Assembly: GCA_935421135.1 (NCBI GenBank)
Contig: OW285194.1
Location: 3,684,876 to 3,748,875, forward strand
Source: Bugulina stolonifera
Taxonomy: Eukaryota > Bryozoa > Gymnolaemata > Cheilostomatida > Bugulidae
Direction of reading: 5' to 3'
DNA length: 64,000 bases
Part shown: positions 46,906 through 57,861 of the stretch, one piece after another
How the letters are laid out: every line of letters begins with the position of its first letter
How positions within the stretch are numbered: position 1 is the stretch's first letter
Made by a program: the position numbers and the translations under genes
The notes under the pieces: model-generated
The model's input: the letters and a program-made list of their open reading frames with translations, nothing else
The model's database searches: none
Told to the model about the DNA's origin: nothing

Positions 46906-48170
46906 CTGCCTGTCTCTTCTTCAATGCAGTACTATAAAGTGGAGATAGTGGGGTTACTTGTAGTTGAATGCTTAGGTAGAAGGATATTCTATACATGAAA
47001 ATAATGTCAAATGTTTCCTTGAGATAAAGCCAAATCTTCCACCACTTTATATCTATGGTAGGTAACATAATAAATAGCCAAAGAGTATTTACATGGATTT
47101 GTATTTATCTGTTACTATTTATTGCTATCCATGTTCTTATTTCGTTATTAAATTGAATACAGAGCAACTAAATCTGGGAGTTAACTGTTTTATTGTCATT
47201 CCTTTGTGTGTTATCATCCACATACATGCAGTTAATTGGTTATCTTTGCTTCAATACATCTGTTTGAGTCTAAGTTAGATCTACAAGCATTTAGGAGAAC
47301 CCGAAGGTAATGAAGTTGTGTGTCCCTTCCCTGCTAGTAGTGCACAACGGGGACCGTCTGTTACAATACATCTACCGCTAGATGTTTCCTCATTAAGCGG
47401 CTCTTCATGAATCCGTGGATGTCATGGCTGGAAATTCTTATCTTTATGGAATATAAAAAAACATTTTTTAATGACAAATTTTGACTGAAGAGCTATCCAA
47501 GAAAGAAGAAAGTTTGAAATAACTTACTCTATTCCATTTTCATTGAATAATTACAAAATTTTGAATTTAGAAGATTGAAATCGGCATAATCAGCAATAAT
47601 GAATACAACCTATTAAATTCGAGTGAACTTATTTCACTGATATTCATGTATGCAAATTATAGATTATAAAATGTGCACTGTCTACATTTATATAGCATAA
47701 CTAAATCTCTACAATAATTTTCCATTAAAAACCACTTATTTGATAATCAACAAGTACAACGACTTCTAATTATGATCTACAATGCAACAAATGCTGTACA
47801 TTGTGCATGTACATTCAAGTTACTGTAATAACATGGCTGTGTGGAAAACTTTGCAACACAAATGCAGTTTGGTTTAGTTACTCTGTAATTGTTCTCCATG
47901 TTTTTTTATAAATGGTGCTTGAACTAAAATTTTAATTTGGGTTGCGTACCAATGTAGTTTACATCTAATTACACTGTTTGTCAACAACATCTATTTTTAT
48001 CAAAACTTCAATTGAGTTGGTCTATCATACTTCTCTAATTGCAATGCCAAGTAGGGCATCAACAATATAACAATAAAACGGTGATGTGTTTGACAGCCAA
48101 CTTTAAATTAAAGCATTGTCAAAGCTGCCAAATTGCCTATTGTATTGCATCTATTTCTGTTCTTACAAGG
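46906..48170. other. Intergenic with a paralogous empty site
   Basis: 46955-47010 matches both flanks of the Gmr1-like insertion (10212-10236 and 15922-15950) without the element. The rest is AT-rich with no gene. Confidence 0.5.
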
Positions 48171-48180
48171 TATATATAAA
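48171..48180 (+). promoter_or_regulatory. TATA box of defensin-like gene
   Basis: TATATATAAA about 95 bp upstream of the ATG. Confidence 0.5.
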
Positions 48181-48274
48181 TACTAAGGTACAGCTCTATT
48201 CTCCTAAGAAAGGGTATTAGTCGACATATTTTGCCATCAAGCGACTTGCTAGACAATTTATTTACCTCCTGATC

Positions 48275-48903
48275 ATGAAGGATCAGATGCTAGCTGTAAT
48301 TACCATCATAGCATTACTATCCCTTTCCAGTAAGTATACTCAAATACATCAGCTGATATTACTAAAGTTGCATGTATAAAGTTGAACATTGTTTATTGGA
48401 AATAATTCATTGATTGTGTGCGGTATGTTAACTGATAGTCCACGTCATTACACATGCTGTGTTGTTAGTAGTATTCATTAGTGACAACATCATCAGCATG
48501 CTCTGCATTATCTCTGTTTATTACCTCATCTGTTGCACGATATATACTCTTTTTTACGTTCCTCCATGTACGTGTACCTTAAATTTGGGACAGTCATCTA
48601 AATAGATGTATAATATAGCTACATGAATGATTAAATGTGACAGTATGAGCTTTAAATTACTTTAAATTAACTCTTCTCTACGTGCAACTTAATATCTCTT
48701 TACATGGTTGTTTCACTGCATTAGGCCTGGCCACATCATATGCAGGCTGTACAGACCAGAAGAAATGCAACCTTCAGTGCAAATCATTGAAAATTCCATT
48801 ACATGGTGAGTGTTACGTGTTCAACAGGCCATTCTGCTACTGCCGGAGCCCTTGGGGAAAGTGGCAACGATTAAACCATTGGAGAAAGGTACTTGGTATA
48901 TGA
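48275..48903 (+). CDS. Defensin-like (CS-alpha-beta) secreted peptide, two exons
   Basis: Likely a secreted antimicrobial-type peptide. Model: join(48275..48329, 48725..48903), 77 aa, one phase-1 intron with GTAAGT donor and TTAG acceptor. Exon 1 encodes a hydrophobic signal peptide (MKDQMLAV start); cleavage is predicted by eye after TSYA, at about residue 25. The mature part has six cysteines at 27, 33, 37, 48, 56 and 58, spaced C-X5-C-X3-C-X10-C-X7-C-X-C. The CX3C and CXC pair is the diagnostic CS-alpha-beta defensin arrangement. A basic, tryptophan-containing tail of 19 residues follows the last cysteine and is longer than in typical arthropod defensins. A TATA box lies upstream and AATAAA at 49021. 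A possible donor at 48889 (AAAG/GTACTT) could replace the tail with a further exon. Some channel toxins share this fold, so activity cannot be told from sequence. Confidence 0.75.
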
Positions 48904-49020
48904 ACAGCTGTTTCTTATACCACTCCACTTGAATGCACATTATATCCATTGTGCATGTACATGTGTAGTTGTCCCATCAGATGCATGAAACTGTTTCATA
49001 TAGAAAATTATTATAATACT

Positions 49021-49026
49021 AATAAA
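49021..49026 (+). terminator. Polyadenylation signal AATAAA
   Basis: 118 bp after the stop of the defensin-like gene. Confidence 0.5.
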
Positions 49027-49099
49027 ATTCAGAGAAACTAAACGCTGCAACCTGACCGGTGATATAATTAGTTCAATTTTAAATTAACTTATGCAACAA

Positions 49100-49890
49100 A
49101 TGCAAGTGTTTGAGCTTATACAACTATCTGCTGTAATAACTGTGAATAATGATGTGTACTTAATGTATATATACATGTATTTATTTGCTTTTATTATTAA
49201 TACTAATATTTCACCAGAGATATGCAAATGTACAGTATGTGCGCTCACTGTTTGAAGTAGAGCAGGAGGAGGTAGATACACTGTACATGCAATCTTGAGG
49301 CATTTCCTATAGATTGGTACAGTGGTCCTCTCTTAATGAAGCAAACCAAAATAAAGGAGGACAACTTCTAATTATAGCCAGTAGCTGATGTGTGTCCATG
49401 GTCTGTACCCTCATTACTAACACAAGGTTCATAATAGTGTCCATTATTCCACATTTTCTATACCCAGTGTGACCGTTGGCCATCATGTTATGTATTAACT
49501 GAAGTGTTCCGTTTAATAATGAGTAGATCGATTTGAAGCCTGATAACTTCCACTCATTATTCTTCCACTGCAATCTCAATACATGTAATCAGAGAGAAAT
49601 ACACTTTTATTATAAAACATTTTGAGCTTCTGCTCTTTACAGTGCATTTTGTCTAAACCTGACAAAAGTAAATAAACACAAACAGCTGCACAAAATCCTT
49701 TCTGAGATAACACTACCTGTCCACTTATGTACACAGTACAGCAAATATCCGATTTGTTTGCAGCGTTCCAATTTTTGATGCAATCGAATACAATTTTACT
49801 ATACCTATTTCTCTTTGCTTATTTTATTTGATGGCAGCAGAAAATATAATCATGTGCTGCTTTAGTCACCTGAAATTGCACATGAGACAA
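49100..49890. repeat. Dispersed duplication B2
   Basis: Counterpart of 30825-32261 with a shorter middle. Shared blocks include TGTTTGAAGT, CACTACCTGTCCACTT and TTTGCTTATTTTATTTGATGGCAGCA (approximate). No coding capacity seen. Confidence 0.5.
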
Positions 49891-52800
49891 AAAAAAATTC
49901 TCAGAAGTGTTTCAGCCCTTTAGCTCTTCTATGTATCTAGATGGAATATCATCTCAAAAGATGTCATATTCAACCCTTGTGTTAAATAAAGTAGGAGAAG
50001 ACACGCAATGCTCTGTGTACATAAGGTAAAAAAATTAGGAATTATCTCCACAATGAAATTTTTTCTCGTTTTTTGGCTGTTGTGACGTCAGTTTTGATGA
50101 TACCAACTTCTTAAACTTATTTTTAGCATCCCATACTTTGTCTGCACCTATTTTAATCCTTTCATTCCAGTTTCATTTGCTGAAAAAAATTTGGCGTTGA
50201 ACAACAACTTGCCACAGTTCGCTCAGGCTACTGTATGAAAGTTATCACTTCGAAATTTTAACCCAACGTTTCTCTTCTTCCTTTTTTGCTGTCCCTAACT
50301 GTGCAAGTTTTAATTCCCACTTTTAACAAATTTTTGCGTAAATGTTTTCTGTTTTTTGAAATTGTCTGGCGGTCAAGTGAATTGTCTAACAACACAAAAA
50401 CTATATGATGAGATAGAGGAGATTTTTTTCTGTATATAGCATCAATTGCATATTTGTTGACCCCATATAGTTCTCAGAATTGGCTATCAAACATCACAAA
50501 AATTTCTTCCTTGGATGAACCCCACAGATGCTCTAATGGCAAGCATTTGTATAATTACTTTTACTTGATTGTTTTCATGCATGAATTATTAGCAATTTCT
50601 GAATTTTGCAACTGTAGCTCATACCCACACTTAGCTGTTTCCCTGTGTCTAATTGTGTGTCAGTGCATGAATTCTTGCTCTCGTGTGCTCTTATGTTTGA
50701 GTGGTTGCTGCAAATAAAGTTATTAGTGCTATAAATACCATTTCAGCTTGATTTTATGCTGTATTTCGGTTCTTGAATCAACTAATACAATGGAAATTGC
50801 ATTTCCATAGATGGGATGTGGGAAGAAAATCCTAGGAACATTAAAAATTAGCCAAAAGCAGAATAGAAATTCCAATAAATATAACAGTTGTCAATAGCAA
50901 CCGTTAATTGTTTGACTCAAGATGGCGTTCAAATCGCCCGTTGTCGCCACTTTCTCAATATACCCCTTTGCTTGATACAAGCCATTGAGATGGCTCTGAT
51001 ACAAGCATACACTACCAACTCACATGGTGAACACCCATTATTTCCCAATAAATGAAGCTGCATTTCTCAACTCTCTATGTTGCTGGATTACCATAGGTCA
51101 CAGACCTGAAGATAGAGTTTCCAATCTACTACAAGGCATTCATATGCATAGGAGATAGAATAGTGAATTAACAACGCCTTTATCAGGAGCACCAAACTTG
51201 TTTTTGGATTTAGTTTTGAGAAATCAATGATACTTTTTACCTAATGAACACATGGCAATAAAAATAGCAGGTGTGTGAGTTTAGGCAGGGACACATGCAT
51301 CTGTGGAAAGAGTGAAGTTGACATAAAAATGAAAACAATGTAGAACAGTTATTACATCTCATTTGCTTCCTCCTGAAGGTTGAATCAACCAACGTGACTT
51401 TGTAATATCCAATAATTATCTGCGTGTGCTACATTATGTTATGATTGTAGTCTCCAGCCTACCATACATATGTATACACAGTGTGGTTTATTAGTCATTT
51501 ATCTGCTTTACATTTCAGTACAATTACATATAAAATAGGTTGGCACAGTGCAAGCTAACACTAGCTGAGAGCTGTGGAGGTACATGTACATGACTGTTAT
51601 TCCCTAGCCTAAGGTAAACACAAACAAGGAACTAATGCTATCCAAATTTCTCCTCTAAACTGTGCCTACAGGGACCTACAGCTGTAGTACACAAGCTAGG
51701 TGTGAAAGGTCACTCAAAATATGCATATTTTTGGCCTTCCTCTGGAACAATAATTACTATATGATTGACTGCCTACGTAGAGCAATGAATTGAATGGCCT
51801 GTTATTATACAGTAGTTGCAATGTGCAATAATATTTACCTGACTGATGCTACCAACTGCATAGTATATACAATACTGCTACAAAGACCCGCATAGAAGCT
51901 ACTGTTTTGCTCAGAGATCACTCTCATAATAAAGCCAAGTTTTTTTTGACCTGGCTGTAGTTTAACTGTAAATAGTTGGTAGAAAAACCTAGCAGGTTGA
52001 TTTTATAATTAACAAGTGCTTCATTCATTAAAAAAAGAAATATTATCCGATCAAACTAAAACTGCAACACCACGTCTACTACTGCTGCTATTAGTTTAAA
52101 GGCAACACACCCATATTAAAACTCCATCAAGTAATACCATGTCCAAAACAGCACAGCTGGAATACCTGGGTCTACACAGTTTTTTTAGGTTGAATTAAAG
52201 TTTTCTTACTTAAAATTACCAAGCTTGAGAAATGCTGTGCAGTAAGCCTGCATGTAGGCACATTAGTTGCTCCTTACTCCTCAGTGTATTTTGGCCTCAA
52301 CAGGGTTATAAAACGTAGTGTGATGGTACATGTAGTTGTGTAGTTTGCAGTTTGGTGGTGAAAAACAAAACTTGGGTCAAAGGTTGACCTCTGCTGTTAA
52401 CTCAGCTATTATTTTGTTCTTGTTACCACAACGAGATAAGATGTAAACTGTGCCAAATTGCCCAAAGTCCCTATGACAGATAAATTAATCTTATGTACAG
52501 TACATGTGCATGTATGTGCTGCTATTCTGCACTTGACTAGACCTAGCATGGCTATAAAAAGTGAATGCATGAATACCAATGATTCTCACAATTTATGAAT
52601 CTGATTACCATTGCATACAAGTATGTGTAGCAGGGAGTAGACACACAGTGAAGTCTTACTATATGGGCCATACAATAACTGTACACTATAATTAATGTAC
52701 TTGGCTGTAACTTAGACCACTGAAAATGCATAATGGTTGTGTTGTTTGCCATATTTCCTACCAGATTGCCAAGTAATTCAAGCGATATAATAGCTGCAGT

Positions 52801-53084
52801 GGTCACCTTGAATACATATATGTTTGTCCTAGTGCACATACATCACAATGGTGTTCCTATAGCTGCAGTAGTACTATAATAGAAGCACACTGTATAACTA
52901 CATTTGCCCCAGTGCAAGCTGCTGGGGTATGTCCAACTATCTATTCATTAGTAGTGATTAGTGGTGTAGCTATCGCATGCCCTCTGGTGAAGATGTTGAG
53001 AGGGAACAACTCCGCAAAATTGTTTTTTCAATTTTACCTTATCTACACAGAGTGTAGATCTGCGCTAACTATACTACTTCCATA
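49891..53084. other. Long AT-rich stretch, no gene seen
   Basis: No convincing exon on either strand. AAGATGGCGTTC at 50928 looks like a start context, but its frame closes after 18 codons. Confidence 0.4.
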
Positions 53085-53225
53085 ATGGAGATCTGTTGCT
53101 TTGAGAAACATGCATGTTCTTTAGGAACTAAAATTTTGTATGAATCATGACATGGTAGGGCTATTATTTAAATTGACAATAGTGGAGTGTATGCCAATAA
53201 GTATATAAAACACTATACACTGGTC
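53085..53225 (+). repeat. Duplicated TATA-bearing segment, copy 1
   Basis: Matches 53618-53757 (shared ATTATTTAAATTGACAATAG and ACACTGGTCAG blocks). It includes TATATAAAAC near 53201. A frame beginning at 53305 follows, but I cannot support it as a gene. Confidence 0.6.
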
Positions 53226-53617
53226 AGTTGAATTACGTACGTACTATGCTCTACCATAACAGTGATATAGCAGTCACTCTACCAGTGTGACGCAGACAGC
53301 AGCTATGATTGAGGGAGACAATTCCATATTGCATTCCCATTATGATAAATTGTGCACAGATTTAGCTGCCTTATGGTATTGCTATTCAGTCAAGGTTATC
53401 TGTGTCTTTTCTTTGCACTTATATCCATATTTCCACTTGCATAATATGCATGTATGTGTCACTGTGCTGTTGTATGGAAACTCAAGCCTATACTCAAGCC
53501 TATTTATTTAATCTACAGGTATATTAATCATAATACTACTAGCTAACTAGACTGTGCTTTGACATACTTCTCCTAGTGACCACTTTATTTGAATATGTTA
53601 GCAATTATAATTCATAA

Positions 53618-53757
53618 TAGAGATGTTGCTTTGATAAACATGCTTGTTCTTTAGAAACCAATTTTTTTGTATGAAGCATGGCATCGGACTATTATTTAAA
53701 TTGACAATAGTGGAGTGTATATCAATACGTAAATAAAACACAATACACTGGTCAGGT
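53618..53757 (+). repeat. Duplicated TATA-bearing segment, copy 2
   Basis: Second copy, about 530 bp from the first; the TATA-like block reads GTAAATAAAACA here. Confidence 0.6.
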
Positions 53758-53794
53758 GTAGTATAGTAGTATAGTCAGTGCACTTCTATACAGA

Positions 53795-54395
53795 CACGCA
53801 CTCATTGACCCCTGTTTTCAACCAATCACAAGCCGGTATTTCCGATTTCAACCAATCACAGAAGAGCACAAAAATTTTGCACACGACCTTGCCAAGGTCA
53901 CCCCAAAATCCCCCCTTCTGATTGGTCGAAAAAACATTTGCACAGTTGACCCCAAACCCGTCCACGACCCCTTCCCTCCCTCCTTCCCACCCTCCTCCCC
54001 CTCCCCCACCCCCATTCCTCCCTCCTTCCCGCCACCGCCCTCGTTCCGTCCGCACCACCGCCACCGCCGCCGCCACCGCCACCGCCGCCGCTTCTGCCAC
54101 CGCCGCCGCCACCACCACCCTCACCACCGCCGCCACCGCCGCCACCACCACCGCCGCCATCACCGCCGCCATCACCGTCATCACCGCCACCCCTCCTCCA
54201 CCCCGCCCACCATCCCCCGCAACCCCCACTCACCCGAACGACCGATCGTTTGAGGCGGTCAAGCCGCGTCCGCCTACGTTGCGTGCGGCGCCGACCGCAC
54301 ACGTGGAGGCGACGCCCGTGCCCCGTATCCACCGGGCCAAGCGACTAGGCCGCGGCCCGCCGCCCATCCCGAGTTCCACTGGGGTGGGGCTGTAA
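53795..54395. promoter_or_regulatory. GC-rich island with CCAAT boxes and CCG/CCA repeats
   Basis: Abrupt change from AT-rich to strongly GC- and CpG-rich sequence. Two AACCAATCAC boxes (53819 and 53850) and an inverted ATTGGTC (53921) precede a C/T-rich tract, then CCG/CCA triplet repeats (about 54048-54190), then a non-repetitive CpG-rich part (54230-54390). Frames run through on both strands because the triplet repeat has no stops. Best read as a CpG-island-like promoter or a low-complexity repeat; a coding role is not supported. Confidence 0.5.
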
Positions 54396-54656
54396 AAGAT
54401 AAGCTGGTCTGATGGTGGCATTATTGCGAGGAAGGCTCGGTTCTATGATATACATTGTATTGACAATAAAGAAATGTAGGTCAGTACTTCATAGCTGTTA
54501 TAAGTAATAAAAAAAGTAGAACTATATCATAATGATTATTAGGATGAATGAATAAAAGGTTTTGTGCAAGTGTTAGATTTTTGCTTGTCAATAGTGTTTA
54601 GTAGGAGACTGAGAAAAATGTTAACATAGTCACATTGTGGTAAAAGGGTAATAGGG

Positions 54657-54684
54657 TGTGAGAGAGAGAGAGAGAGAGAGAGAG
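54657..54684 (+). repeat. (GA)n microsatellite
   Basis: Uninterrupted GA dinucleotide run. Confidence 0.95.
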
Positions 54685-54807
54685 ATGAGTTTAGGTACTT
54701 ATTACTCATCTTCATCAGAAGTTGTAGGAGCTATAATATGATGTTTACGACTTCGCTCTCAGCGTACTCTAATTGATATGCTCCAGCTCCAAACTCTTGA
54801 CACAGTC

Positions 54808-55440
54808 TTACCTACAAGATAATTTTAGCTTTTTACTCATATGAATATCACTCAAGGTGGTCAAAGCAAGAAATCTATACTTCTTATGCAGATTTCTCTT
54901 ATGTTGTTGGTCCCTTACCATTTCCGGAGATTTGTAGAGGTGAGCTAGTTGTTGAGGGGTTTCACTTTTGTAGTTACGAACTTCAGAATCAGCTCCCAAT
55001 CTTAGACATGTATGTAGACATTCGTAGTCTTCATTCTCTATGGCAATGTGAGATGGGGCGTATCCATCTCCCATTTGCTATAATACTAAACAAGGGAATT
55101 GAATTAGACTCCCCATCTTACTTATCAATTCGATCTGCTCTATTTTTATTCCGCTGTAATGTTTTCACTTACCCTCATATCTAAGTCAGCCCAAGCATTT
55201 TCTTTTAGTACCTTTAGTGCCTCTCTATGCTTGCTGCCATGCGCTGTTTCAACAATGAGGTGGACTACACTCCTTCCATCATGATTGTAGCTCTGTACAT
55301 TGTCTTGGGGGGAGTGATTTGTAAGGAACTCTAAAGTATGGGTGCTTTACTTCTGCTCTGGTCAACATTGCGGTTAGAGCATGAATAACCTTAGCTCTAC
55401 CCAGACGTGCAGCAATGTGAAGGGGGGTGTCACCTTCCAA
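54808..55440 (-). pseudogene. IkB/NF-kB-like ankyrin-repeat gene, partial, with frame break
   Basis: Ankyrin repeats of the kind found in IkB proteins and the C-terminus of NF-kB p100/p105, which hold Rel factors in the cytoplasm. Exon 55440-55173 encodes EGDTPLHIAARLGRAKVIHA and then NHDGRSVVHLIVETAHG. The two parts are in different frames, and the shift falls at a run of six G on the plus strand (55307-55312). A GTAAGT donor (55172) joins in phase 0 to 55077-54808, which encodes MGDGYAPSHIAIENEDYECL, LRLGADSEV and ETPQQLAHL. At least three repeats are visible. The 5' end is unresolved: the frame runs back into a minisatellite. One extra base in a homopolymer could be a real mutation or a sequence error, so 'pseudogene' is provisional. 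Confidence 0.6.
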
Positions 55441-55465
55441 ATAGACATTAGCAATATAGATAAGT

Positions 55466-55600
55466 ATCATCGGGATGCATCGGGATGCATCGGGAGGCTT
55501 CGGATTGACATCGGGTTGCATCGGGAGGCTTCGGATTGACATCGGGGTGCATCGGGAGGCTTCGGGAGGCTTCGGATTGACATCGGGATGCATCGGGTGG
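55466..55600. repeat. Minisatellite, TCGGGAGGCTTCGGATTGACA type
   Basis: Irregular tandem repeat built from CATCGGGATG, CATCGGGAGG and CTTCGGATTGA modules, directly upstream of the ankyrin exon on the minus strand. Codons read from it give a repetitive proline-rich frame that is probably not protein. Confidence 0.85.
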
Positions 55601-55789
55601 TATTGCAAAGGGTGGGGAAATGTTTAGACTCCACCTACTGAATACTACTATTTAAGGTATGAGTTTTTCACTTTAGCAGTATGTACAATCAGCCTCTAGT
55701 CAACAGAGTGAGACTAAAACAGAAACAGCTACCTACTAGTCAGCACCTGATCAGAGATTTCAACAAGTAGAACATAAGGTTAGTGCTAA

Positions 55790-57250
55790 ATAGGGTAATT
55801 GGCAGCAATTGTGAAGTGTTTATTGTATATAATGCTGTCAAGCTATCTTGCTAGTAATAGCTATGACATACTCCATTACATTTGTGTCTTTCATTCTTTC
55901 AATTGTGTTTAAATTATTGTATAATGGTATTTTACCATGTGCATACAATCTTTTATTTATTCTATTCCTACTATTGTGAAAAGTTTATTTAATGTATTAT
56001 ATATGCTGACTTAACACATGCACACAGCCTATTCTTTCAATTGTGTTTAAATTATTAGGGTAATTGGCAGCAATTGTGAAGTGTTTATTGTATATAATGC
56101 TATCAAGCTTTCTTGCTAGTAATAGCTATGACATACTCCTTTACATATGTGTCTTTTATTCTTTCAATTGTGTTTATATTATTGTATAGTGGTATTTTAC
56201 CATGTGCACACAATCTTTTATTTATTCTATTCCTACTATTGTGAAAAATTTATTTAATGTATTATATATGCTGACTCAACACATGCACACAGCCTATTCT
56301 TTCAATTGTGTCTAAATTATTAGGGTAATTGGCAGCAATTGTGAAGTGTTTATTGTATATAATGCTATCAAGCTATCTTGCTAGTAATAGCTATGACATA
56401 CTCCTTTACATAATTATGTGTCTTTTATTCTTTCAATTGTGTTTAAATTATTGTATAATGGTATGATTTTACCATGTGCACACAATATTTTATTTATTCT
56501 ATTGCTACTATTGTGAAAAGTTTATTTAATGTATTATATATGCTGACTTAACACATGCACACAGCCTGTTCTTTCAATTGTGTTTAAATTATTATATAAA
56601 GGTATTTTAACATGTGTACACAATCTTTTATTTATTCTATTGCTACTATTGTGGAAAGCTTATTTAATTTATTATATATGCTGACTTAACACATGCACAC
56701 AGCCTATTCTTTCAATTGTGTTTAAATTATTATATAATGGTATTTTAACATGTGTACACAATCTTTTATTTATTCTATTGCTACTATTGTGAAAAGTTTG
56801 TTTAATGAATTACATAATGCTGACTTAACACATGCACACAACCTTTTTGTTTATTCTATTGCTACTATTGTGAAAAGTTTATTTAATGTATTATTTATTA
56901 TACTGACTTTGTGAAAAGTTTATTTAATGTATTATATATGCTGACTTAACACATGCACACAGCCTTTTCTTGCTAATAATAGGTATGTCATACTCCTTTA
57001 CATAATGTGCCTTTTATTCATTCAATTGTGTTTAAATTATTATATAATGGTATTTTAACATGTGTACACATTTATTCATACTATTGCTAGTATTGTAAGA
57101 AGTTTATTTAATGTATTACATAATTTTGATTTAACACATGCACACAACCTTTTGTTTATTTTATTGCTACTATTGTGAAAAGTTTATTTAATGTATTATT
57201 TATTATACTGACTTTGTGAAAAGTTTATTTAATGTATTATATATGCTGAC
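55790..57250. repeat. Tandem array, ~270-bp unit breaking into ~120-150-bp subunits
   Basis: Three full units begin with TTAGGGTAATTGGCAGCAATTG or a close variant (about 55790, 56055 and 56320). After 56580 only the second half of the unit (from TTCTTTCAATTGTG to GCTGACTTAACACATGCACACA) repeats, with deletions. Very AT-rich and non-coding. Confidence 0.9.
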
Positions 57251-57861
57251 TTAAAGTATCCCTGTCACTAAGTACCTTGCTTAGCAAATGTAGATTTGTG
57301 TTAAAATGAAGGCAGCAGGAAAGTTACAAGTTGCAGAGTTGTGCTCTCAACATATTTCTGCTTCCCATGATGCATCGCGCGATGCGCTATGTGCTGCCCT
57401 AGGACGATTTTTTTAATGAAGACACCCTAAACGGCAATTTTTTTATATAAGTTGTATAGAGAGAGGTTTGGTTTTTTGAGAATATTTTCAAAAGTAGCCT
57501 GAAAAATGCAAAAATAATCCATGAGCATATACTACTTGCAACCATGCACCCTTCAATTTATATTACACCCTCGAAAAAAGTTTTATTTTTATAGCTGCCA
57601 TTGTTTATCCGAAACAATGGATTATAATACTAGCATCAAATTTTATGAACAAAACAAAGTCACATGACCATGCTAGCGGTCTGCACGTGGTATTTTGTTT
57701 ACAATACAACTGATCACACAGTTATTGCAAGTACCAAGGTACTATACTATCTATCTTCGCCTATGTCTATGGATTGAGTTGAGAATTCATAGTGCACAGA
57801 AATGCTAAGGATGGCGTTCGAAATTTGGATTTTCATTTTCTAAAGAATATGAGCTTAGTTT
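57251..57861. other. 5' flank of the five-exon gene
   Basis: Includes a 14-bp perfect palindrome GCATCGCGCGATGC (about 57371-57384), unusual in this AT-rich setting and possibly regulatory. No exon identified. Confidence 0.4.

Noticed and set aside
50928..50990. AAGATGGCGTTC start-like context
   Set aside because: The frame closes after 18 codons and no donor site keeps it open.
53305..53396. Frame starting MIEGDNSIL after a TATA box, faintly like the start of a death-fold protein
   Set aside because: Too short, no good donor or second exon found, and the resemblance is too weak to name.
53922..54395. 157-codon open frame rich in T, A and P in the GC island (and two minus-strand frames over it)
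   Set aside because: It is driven by CCG/CCA triplet repeats that lack stops on either strand; no domain, splice site or conservation supports it.
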